A stretch of DNA of 11,144 bases, taken from assembly GCA_902803035.1 (NCBI GenBank), contig CADCON010000208.1, positions 1-11,144 on the forward strand. The letters run 5' to 3'. The notes beneath the pieces were generated by a model. It had not been told where the DNA came from, ran no database searches, and saw nothing but the letters and a program-made list of their open reading frames with translations. Made by a program: the position numbers and the translations under genes. Origin of the DNA: an uncultured Ruminococcus sp. GTDB lineage: Bacteria; Bacillota; Clostridia; Oscillospirales; Acutalibacteraceae. Positions 1 to 5,264 of the stretch are shown one piece after another. Each line of letters opens with the position of its first letter. Within the stretch, counting starts at the first letter, position 1.

Positions 1-32
1 ACGCAGCGTTTATAGATGAGTTTGACGTCCAA
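1..32 (-). CDS. Start of an unidentified gene, cut by the left edge
   Basis: Only the first ten codons are visible, reading MDVKLIYKRC from a TTG start at 32-30. The start is chosen because a full AAGGAGG ribosome site (47-41) lies 8 nt upstream, the same arrangement as the TTG-started mreC in this window, and no ATG competes nearby. It lies downstream of the DUF4299-like gene on the same strand, separated by 121 nt that hold a hairpin and a nine-copy heptamer array. In many bacteria mreD is followed by a penicillin-binding protein 2 gene or min genes, but ten residues are too few to test that. Function unknown. The call rests on the ribosome site and open frame only. Confidence 0.45.
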   Translation of the reverse strand, partial: MDVKLIYKRC

Positions 33-40
33 TTGACAAG

Positions 41-47
41 CCTCCTT
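41..47 (-). promoter_or_regulatory. Strong ribosome binding site AAGGAGG
   Basis: On the minus strand this reads AAGGAGG, a full match to the 16S anti-Shine-Dalgarno sequence, 8 nt before a TTG codon at 32-30. It decides the start of the left-edge gene. It sits only 6 bases from the end of the heptamer array, whose minus-strand unit ACTCCAC contains CTCC, which can pair with the GGAG of this site. Confidence 0.6.
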
Positions 48-53
48 TTTTCT

Positions 54-116
54 GTGGAGTGTGGAGTGTGGAGTGTGGAGTGTGGAGTGTGGAGTGTGGA
101 GTGTGGAGTGTGGAGT
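54..116. repeat. Perfect tandem array, 9 copies of GTGGAGT
   Basis: Nine uninterrupted 7-bp copies of GTGGAGT (ACTCCAC on the minus strand) fill 63 bp without a mismatch. The array lies in the leader of the left-edge minus-strand gene, between a hairpin and its ribosome site. Perfect identity of short units implies recent slippage expansion, so copy number probably varies between strains. Written as GGAGTGT, the unit shares the nnAGTGn pattern and 7-bp period of the array at 4978-5005. It has no spacers and is not a CRISPR. Confidence 0.95.
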
Positions 117-121
117 TTCGG

Positions 122-139
122 AAGGCGCGTTCGCGCCTT
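122..139. other. GC-rich inverted repeat (hairpin)
   Basis: AAGGCGCG and CGCGCCTT form arms that can fold with a GTTC/GAAC loop, 14 nt after the stop of the DUF4299-like gene. It could be a weak terminator or a transcript 3'-end stabiliser for the mre transcript. On the minus strand it is followed by TTCCGAAACTCC and not a T run, so it lacks the signature of a strong intrinsic terminator. Read-through into the left-edge gene is possible. Confidence 0.45.
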
Positions 140-153
140 AGAATATATACACG

Positions 154-1014
154 CTAAATATCGGCTCTTTGTTGGGTCAGGAGCGTTTCCATGTCGCTGT
201 CGGTCAGCTTTATAATGGCGTGGCCGGCGTCGTAATAGCCGCCCTTCTGAATGTATTGCGTCAGGCCGCCGTATTCTATAGCGGGGAAGCCTTCGGGCTC
301 CCGGTCATCGCTGAAGCCGAACATCACAATCCATTGGCTGACACTGATTTTGTCCTTCATTCTCTGAGAAGGAGCCGGGCTGAGCGGCACGACTGACGTC
401 ACGCCCGCCTTCAGCGCAAACGCGCCGAAGACGCTGCCGTCCGGCTTCTCATAGAAATGAGGAACGGCATAGTAAACGTCCATCTGCTGTCTTTCGTTGA
501 GCCATTCGCCGAACCGGTCAATATCGCAGCCGAATATTTCCAGCTCCTTCTGCCAAATGTCGAGGGGATTGACCACCCCGTAGATGGTGAGCGATCTGGT
601 TTCGCCCGAATTGATTTTTTCAGCGCAGAGCTTCAGCGCCTGCACCGTCGCTTCGACGTCGCGGGAGATCATCTGTTCCACGCGGTCGGGTGTGACGGTT
701 TCCCCTTCATATTCAAATGAATCCGCGCCCTGCATCCGGCGCACCTGTTCGACCATCATATAGCAAAGCTCGATGTCGTGGCGGCTGTTGGGATAATTCA
801 GGCGGAATTCGGTGGTCGTGCCGTCGAATCTGATCTGGAAGCCGCGCCCGATGTTTTCGGGGTCGAAGAGAAGGGTGTATTCGCCCTCTTTTCCCTCGTC
901 CAGACGGCCGTATTCGTCGGAAATGCCGTAGGAAAGCTCTTCCGGCAGCACATCCCTGAGCGTGAGCTTTCTACCGGACGCCCCCTCCGGTCTGATAATG
1001 ATAGTGGCTGACAT
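154..1014 (-). CDS. DUF4299-like cytosolic protein of unknown function
   Basis: A 286-residue soluble protein with no signal peptide or membrane segment. The open frame continues 120 codons further upstream, but that part lies antisense-like across mreD in another frame and is Arg/His-rich nonsense. The ATG at 1014 has GGGGGAG about 9 nt upstream and follows the mreD stop by 32 nt, so it is the likely start. The length (about 290 aa), the GRGFQIRF segment near residues 56-63, and the following FRLN-YPNSRHDIELCY stretch with an acidic EYEGE motif resemble my recollection of the DUF4299 family of Firmicutes. That assignment is from memory and unverified. The family has no known function. Its place directly after mreD suggests co-transcription with the cell-shape genes, but gives no direct clue to its job. 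Confidence 0.8.
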   Translation of the reverse strand: MSATIIIRPEGASGRKLTLRDVLPEELSYGISDEYGRLDEGKEGEYTLLFDPENIGRGFQIRFDGTTTEFRLNYPNSRHDIELCYMMVEQVRRMQGADSFEYEGETVTPDRVEQMISRDVEATVQALKLCAEKINSGETRSLTIYGVVNPLDIWQKELEIFGCDIDRFGEWLNERQQMDVYYAVPHFYEKPDGSVFGAFALKAGVTSVVPLSPAPSQRMKDKISVSQWIVMFGFSDDREPEGFPAIEYGGLTQYIQKGGYYDAGHAIIKLTDSDMETLLTQQRADI

Positions 1015-1046
1015 ATGCGGTTTCTCCCCCTGTTTCCGATAAAGAA

Positions 1047-1550
1047 TCAATCGTCGTAAAGACGGGTGGTAATGGCACGGTTGAAATAGAAGAATGCCGG
1101 CATCGCCGCGGTGGAGTAGATCGCCCGCGGCAGGAGAATGTGGGGGACGAAATACAGGATGTCGCGGCTGCCGGAGAGAAAGAGCCACTGGACGAATGCC
1201 GCCAGCGCGGCGGCGATAAAGCCGAGAATGACCGACGTGACGATGTTGTTTCTCATCCAGTACATCACGAGAAGACCGACGCCGTAGCAGACGGTCATAT
1301 TCACCAACGCCCAGAAGCCGAAGGGCGCGGTGCTCCCGATATCCATGAATAATCCCGCCGTCATGCCGAACCACATACCGGTGATGTCCCCCTCAAAGAC
1401 CGCGATGCTGACGGCGCAGACCGTCAGCAGCATGGGAACTTCCCCGAAAAGGCGGGGCAGCAGCGAGGGCGTGAACTGAATGATATACACCAGAAACAGC
1501 TCCACGCCGTAAACGATATATTTTTGTGCGGTTCCGCTGAGTCTGAGCAT
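1047..1550 (-). CDS. mreD: Rod shape-determining protein MreD
   Basis: A 167-residue polytopic membrane protein, the usual MreD length. Hydrophobic stretches near residues 11-32, 38-55, 58-72, 78-98, 103-125 and 133-153 give about five to six helices. The family pattern of a Gly/Asp motif followed by Pro-Phe-Gly appears as GLFMDIGSTAPFGFWAL around residues 66-82. MreD is the integral membrane partner of MreC in the elongasome that directs side-wall peptidoglycan synthesis. The ATG at 1550 is preceded by AAAGGTGG with 8 nt spacing. The gene follows mreC by 36 nt and precedes the DUF4299-like gene by 32 nt. MreD diverges strongly between phyla, so the identification leans on length, topology and position after mreB-mreC, which together are strong. 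Confidence 0.93.
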   Translation of the reverse strand: MLRLSGTAQKYIVYGVELFLVYIIQFTPSLLPRLFGEVPMLLTVCAVSIAVFEGDITGMWFGMTAGLFMDIGSTAPFGFWALVNMTVCYGVGLLVMYWMRNNIVTSVILGFIAAALAAFVQWLFLSGSRDILYFVPHILLPRAIYSTAAMPAFFYFNRAITTRLYDD

Positions 1551-1586
1551 CCTTCAGGCCACCTTTCTAAAATATGCCGCCGACCG

Positions 1587-2498
1587 TCAGTCGCCTTTGC
1601 TGGAAACGGGTTCATCGGTGGTCTGATAGCCTTCGATGGAATCCCTTCGCACGCTGCGCTGTCCTTCGAATTCGGTGATAATGAAGACGTCGGTGCAGCC
1701 GGTGACGTCCGCCGCCGGTTCCACCACCGCGAAGAGCGAGATATTCTCGGATTCGGCGCGGATTTCCTTTACGTTGCCGATGATGAGATTGGCGGGGAAG
1801 ACGGAGCCGAAGCCGGAGGTAACGACGATGTCGCCCACAGTGACTTCGCAGTCGCGTGAGAGGTAATTCAGGCGGGTGTTGCCTTCTCTGGCGGCGGATA
1901 TCTCGCCGAAAAGCGTGCCGCCGTCGCGGGTGTCCTTGTCCACCGCGCCCACCTCAAGTCCGGGGCTGAGAATGGTGGTGACCTTGGAGGAGGTAATGCC
2001 AAGTCCGGAGATGTAGCCGATCAGACCGTCCGCCGTAATGACCGGGTCGTACAGCTCCACGCCGTCGGCAGAGCCTTTGTCCAGCGTGAATCCGGCGTAA
2101 TAGTCGCCCGCATCCCTTGAAATGACGGTGGAAGCGAGAAACTGGTACATATCGTTTTCCTCTTTCAGACCGAGCAGCTTGCGGTACTGCTCATTCTGCG
2201 TCTTGAGGTCGTTGTAATCGACGGTGCGGCGGTTCATTTCGCGCACCTTTTTCCTGAGAAGCTCATTTTCGGCGCGGATTTGCTCGATATCCTCAAAATT
2301 GCCGGAGAAGTCGCTGAATCCGGCGGAGAACATCGCGCTGACACGCTGTATCGGTTCGGTGATAATGCTGGCGAACGACGAAACAAAATCGTTTCGCCCG
2401 TCTGTGCCGATGGAATAAACCATGACGCAGGTCATCACAAGCACAGCCGTGAGAAATATCCTGAGATTGGAATCCCTGAAGTTGAATCTGTTACGCAA
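1587..2498 (-). CDS. mreC: Rod shape-determining protein MreC
   Basis: A 303-residue bitopic membrane protein. It has a short basic N-terminus (MRNRFNFRDSNLR), one membrane helix at about residues 13-31, a charged predicted coiled coil at about 67-112 ending in YRKLLGLKEEN, and the extracytoplasmic beta domain. The MreC signature GDIVVTSGFGSVFPANLIIG lies at residues 222-241. MreC oligomerises outside the membrane and couples MreB/MreD to PBP2-RodA wall synthesis. It starts with TTG. This is supported by a perfect AGGAGG 8 nt upstream, and the start falls 23 nt after the mreB stop with no better codon nearby. The C-terminal tail after about residue 278 is polar and probably disordered. Its length matches the family. 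Confidence 0.97.
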   Translation of the reverse strand: MRNRFNFRDSNLRIFLTAVLVMTCVMVYSIGTDGRNDFVSSFASIITEPIQRVSAMFSAGFSDFSGNFEDIEQIRAENELLRKKVREMNRRTVDYNDLKTQNEQYRKLLGLKEENDMYQFLASTVISRDAGDYYAGFTLDKGSADGVELYDPVITADGLIGYISGLGITSSKVTTILSPGLEVGAVDKDTRDGGTLFGEISAAREGNTRLNYLSRDCEVTVGDIVVTSGFGSVFPANLIIGNVKEIRAESENISLFAVVEPAADVTGCTDVFIITEFEGQRSVRRDSIEGYQTTDEPVSSKGD

Positions 2499-2506
2499 TT
2501 GCGTTT

Positions 2507-2512
2507 CCTCCT
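2507..2512 (-). promoter_or_regulatory. Ribosome site that fixes the TTG start of mreC
   Basis: AGGAGG on the minus strand, within GAGGAGG, lies 8 nt before TTG 2498-2496 in the 23-nt gap between mreB and mreC. This site justifies the non-ATG start. Confidence 0.75.
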
Positions 2513-2521
2513 CTGCGGCGC

Positions 2522-3529
2522 TTAAGTGCGAATGCGCCAGTAGGAATTTTCGCTGATGTCGAGCATCCGGCCGGTGCCTTCGGCGACGCAGTCAAGGGGA
2601 TGCTCGGCGACGTTGACCGGAATGCCGGTTTCCTGCGAGATCAGCTTGTCCAGCCCGCGCAGCAGCGCGCCGCCGCCGGTCAGCATAATGCCGTGGTCGA
2701 GAATATCGCCCGACAGTTCGGGGGGCGTTTCGGAAAGCGTTTCCTTGACCGCCTCGACAATTTCGGCAAGCGGTCCGGCGAGGGCTTCGCGCACTTCGCC
2801 GCCGGAAATGACGACGTTCTTGGGAAGCCCGTCGATCAGGCTTCTGCCCTTGATGGCGACCGGCTTTTCACCGTGATAGGGGAAAGCCGAGCCTGCGCTG
2901 ATTTTGAGGTCTTCGGCGGAGCGTTCGCCGATGAGCAGATTGTATTTGCGTTTGATGTAGGAGAGAATGGCCGCGTTGAAGGCGTCGCCCGCCTTGCGGA
3001 GCGACCGTGAGATGACGATGTCGCCGAGGGAGATGACGGCTATGTCGGTGGTGCCGCCGCCGATGTCGATGATCATGCTGCCGGCGGCTTCGGCAACCGG
3101 CAGTCCCGCGCCGAGTGCCGCCGCCATCGGCTCCTCGATGAGATCCACCACGCCGCCGCCGGCCTGTCTGGCGGCGTTCTCAACGGCGCGGCGTTCCACC
3201 TCGGTCACGCCGGAGGGAATGCAGATGATGACCCGCGGACGGGAAAAGAGATTGGACTGCACCGCGTTGCGGATGAAATGCTTGAGCATCTCGGCGGTGA
3301 TGTTGAAGTCGGCGATGACGCCGTCGGTCAGCGGCCGGAGCGCGACAATTGATCCGGGTGTGCGGCCGATCATTTCGCGGGCGAGATTGCCCACGGCAAG
3401 CACCTCATCGGTGCGGATATCCACGGCTACCACGGAAGGCTCGCGTATCATGATGCCCTTGCCCTTGACATAGACAAGGGTGTTGACCGTGCCGAGGTCG
3501 ATTCCTATATCCCTGGAAAAAAAGCCCAT
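2522..3529 (-). CDS. mreB: Rod shape-determining protein MreB (actin homologue)
   Basis: A 335-residue actin-fold ATPase, full length for MreB. Visible motifs are phosphate-1 at residues 9-17 (GIDLGTVNT), the connecting segment IEEPMAAALGAGLPV at 131-145, phosphate-2 at 153-166 (IIDIGGGTTDIAVI) and the adenosine motif at 280-288 (GIMLTGGGA). The N-terminal MGFFSRD supplies hydrophobic residues that in MreB contact the membrane. MreB polymerises into short membrane-bound filaments that orient the elongation machinery (MreC, MreD, RodA, PBP2). The ATG at 3529 is the only sensible start. Upstream bases contain AAGGAAG and TAGGT, so the ribosome site is weak and translation may be partly coupled to the gene before it (47-nt gap). 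Val15 replaces the Ala usual in DLGTANT, a mild change. Confidence 0.98.
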   Translation of the reverse strand: MGFFSRDIGIDLGTVNTLVYVKGKGIMIREPSVVAVDIRTDEVLAVGNLAREMIGRTPGSIVALRPLTDGVIADFNITAEMLKHFIRNAVQSNLFSRPRVIICIPSGVTEVERRAVENAARQAGGGVVDLIEEPMAAALGAGLPVAEAAGSMIIDIGGGTTDIAVISLGDIVISRSLRKAGDAFNAAILSYIKRKYNLLIGERSAEDLKISAGSAFPYHGEKPVAIKGRSLIDGLPKNVVISGGEVREALAGPLAEIVEAVKETLSETPPELSGDILDHGIMLTGGGALLRGLDKLISQETGIPVNVAEHPLDCVAEGTGRMLDISENSYWRIRT

Positions 3530-3576
3530 TTTTTACCTACGCTTCCTTTTCATTGTCAGATTTGATCCTCCGGCGT

Positions 3577-4959
3577 TTATGAATAAATCAGCCGGACGGC
3601 GTAGAGATTGGTCCAGATGTCGTCGTCCCCCGATGACATCCTCACCAGACTGCAGTTTTTGATTTTGGGCGCGGAGCCGGACTTATTGGAGGCGGAAAGA
3701 CTGCGGCCGAGAGCGGAATATGTCGTGCCGTTGTTCTTGGAGAGCCACGCTTCGGCTTCCTCGCTGTTGATGGATTCATCGAAGATGATATAGATAAGCT
3801 CCTTGCGCTCCTGCGCGGAGGAGATGAATTTCCGGGTGATAATGTCCATCGACGCGTCGTTGAGCGCGTTGAGGTGGAGGGCGTACATCTCATAGTAATT
3901 GGCTTTCAGCGAGGTGCATTCTTCGAGGTCGAAATTGTAAAGCTCGGTGGTGACGTAGACCTCGTCCTCGGTGTATTCGCATTTCATCCGGCTGTAATCC
4001 TCGCCGGTCTTATGGTTGATGGCAATGCGTTCGTCGGTGATGTTGAAGTAATTGTAGCGGCTGTACAATATGTCGCTGTCGATGGCCGAATCGTCCCATG
4101 TGACGTCGATGTTGTACCAATCGCCGTCGATCCGGACCTGGTTCCACATATGCCCGGAGTTTTTGGACATTCCCACCACGGTGCGGCATTCGATGCCCAC
4201 CAGATTGAGAAGCAGCTTCATCGATCCGGCGTAGCCTGTGCAGACCGCCTTCTTCTTCACAAGCGCGCCGTAGACATTGAATGCTTCGTGGGAGGAATCG
4301 TCCTTTTCCGCCGCCTCAAAGTCATAGGAGATGCTGTCCACCAGCGCGTCGTGAATGATGGTTTCACGCAGCAGTTCCCCCGCTTTGTCGGGAATCCGGG
4401 AGAGAATGGGAATGATTTCCCGGTTCATCTCATCGAACATGGAGGAGATTTCCTCCGCCGAAAACCGGGAATACAGCACGAGAAAATTGCCGTCGTGGAA
4501 ATTGTTGTGAACCGAGTAGCTGCTCTGCACCCAAAAGGCTTCGGGGTGGTCGGCGAGAACCGCTTCCTTGACGATGTAGATCTGGTCGAATTCCAGAGAA
4601 GAGGGAAGCCGGACGTATTTCAGCTCATACAGCCCGTCTGCGCCCGCCTGAGGGGATATCTGAAAGATCGCCTTTTCGATTTCCCGGTAGACGTCCTTCA
4701 TGGTTTCGTCCCGGAGCGACGCGAAGGCGGACTTGCTGCCGATGGGCCGGAATCCCTCGCGCACGGGCAGCGTCAGGTCAAGCTGCCTGCAATTCTGGTC
4801 GTCCGAGCCGAAAAGGTCGTATTTGAGCGCGGTCATGATCTCTCCGAAGGGCTTTCCGGCGGAAATGGCCTCCGAAGCGGCGCAGCCCGTCATAGCCAGC
4901 GCAGCCGACAGGCAGACGGCAACCGCGGCTATTCTGAATTTTCTGATTTTACCGTCCAT
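3577..4959 (-). CDS. Transglutaminase-like lipoprotein
   Basis: A 460-residue exported lipoprotein. Residues 1-26 are a basic N-terminus, a hydrophobic core and the lipobox AMTGC, with Cys26 predicted to be lipidated and anchored on the outer face of the membrane. A transglutaminase-like cysteine-peptidase domain lies at about residues 195-300 with its triad intact: Cys240 in AVCTGYA, His270 in SGHMWNQV and Asp285 in YNIDVTWDD. These domains in secreted bacterial proteins are thought to act as proteases or amide-bond enzymes. The substrate cannot be read from the sequence. Residues 27-190 and 330-460 have no motif I recognise. The gene stops 47 nt before mreB on the same strand, so it may be co-transcribed with mreBCD and act on the wall or on wall-associated proteins (inference). 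The start is the only ATG before a good signal peptide. Its upstream GGGGG is a weak ribosome site. Confidence 0.9.
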   Translation of the reverse strand: MDGKIRKFRIAAVAVCLSAALAMTGCAASEAISAGKPFGEIMTALKYDLFGSDDQNCRQLDLTLPVREGFRPIGSKSAFASLRDETMKDVYREIEKAIFQISPQAGADGLYELKYVRLPSSLEFDQIYIVKEAVLADHPEAFWVQSSYSVHNNFHDGNFLVLYSRFSAEEISSMFDEMNREIIPILSRIPDKAGELLRETIIHDALVDSISYDFEAAEKDDSSHEAFNVYGALVKKKAVCTGYAGSMKLLLNLVGIECRTVVGMSKNSGHMWNQVRIDGDWYNIDVTWDDSAIDSDILYSRYNYFNITDERIAINHKTGEDYSRMKCEYTEDEVYVTTELYNFDLEECTSLKANYYEMYALHLNALNDASMDIITRKFISSAQERKELIYIIFDESINSEEAEAWLSKNNGTTYSALGRSLSASNKSGSAPKIKNCSLVRMSSGDDDIWTNLYAVRLIYS

Positions 4960-4977
4960 AAGGATACCCCCGGTTCA

Positions 4978-5005
4978 TTAGTGGTCAGTGATTAGTGATC
5001 AGTGG
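4978..5005. repeat. Imperfect heptamer array, 4 copies of TYAGTGR
   Basis: Four consecutive 7-bp units, TTAGTGG, TCAGTGA, TTAGTGA and TCAGTGG, are separated by no spacer. They alternate T/C at position 2, and A/G at position 7. The array lies 18 nt upstream of the lipoprotein start (minus strand) and overlaps the last codon and stop of the small ORF at 4999-5214. It shares period 7 and an AGTG core with the perfect GTGGAGT array at 54-116. Confidence 0.8.
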
Positions 5006-5214
5006 TTAAGCTGGTTCAGGGTATTTTCGTTTGCTTCCCTGAATGTATCCCACTCTTCGGTCAGGCCGTTTTCCTCCACATAATAATGACAGGCGCGGAT
5101 GATCTCGCCGTCGGACATTGCGGAAATTTTCTTCATGCGATACCGATAAATCTTCTTCGATTGAAGAAAGAACCGCGAGCACTCCGCCAGCGGAACAATG
5201 GATTCATTCTTCAT
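4999..5214 (-). CDS. Small unknown protein, stop codon inside a repeat array
   Basis: A 71-residue ORF from ATG at 5214; a TTG two codons upstream at 5220 is an alternative. No Shine-Dalgarno sequence precedes either start: the upstream minus strand is A+T-rich (ACTTAAATAATAAAAAAG). The product is charged and soluble, with a basic middle (SKKIYRYRMKKI) and an acidic, helix-like second half (GLTEEWDTFREANENTLNQLN). I recognise no family. Its last His codon and TGA stop are supplied by the heptamer array at 4978-5005. The start region, read as ACAATGA AGAATGA, also has a 7-bp rhythm. It could be a real small gene, the remnant of a longer one truncated by repeat expansion, or chance. It fills most of the 305-nt gap between the U32 gene and the lipoprotein gene. 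Confidence 0.45.
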   Translation of the reverse strand: MKNESIVPLAECSRFFLQSKKIYRYRMKKISAMSDGEIIRACHYYVEENGLTEEWDTFREANENTLNQLNH

Positions 5215-5264
5215 TGTCAATCACTTTTTTATTATTTAAGTTTTCAGTCAGCGCAGCTGCGCGC

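Noticed and set aside
54..116. CRISPR array
   Set aside because: The units are 7 bp and contiguous with no spacers, and no cas genes are nearby.
33..215. Plus-strand 60-codon ORF reading through the GTGGAGT array (SVECGVW repeats)
   Set aside because: It is an artefact of translating the tandem repeat; a 7-bp unit gives a 21-bp peptide period automatically. It has no ribosome site and runs antisense into the DUF4299-like gene.
1015..1374. 120-codon upstream extension of the DUF4299-like frame, overlapping mreD
   Set aside because: The extension is Arg/His-rich, lies over mreD in another frame, and the internal ATG at 1014 has a good ribosome site.
3874..4995. Plus-strand 373-codon open frame opposite the lipoprotein gene
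   Set aside because: The minus-strand gene has a lipobox signal and an intact transglutaminase triad; the antisense frame has none and is a G+C-driven shadow.
5251..5262. Palindrome GCGCAGCTGCGC after the U32 stop as a terminator
   Set aside because: It is a perfect but loop-less 12-bp palindrome, and on the minus strand it is followed by GACTGAAAAC and not a T run; at most it is a weak hairpin or chance.
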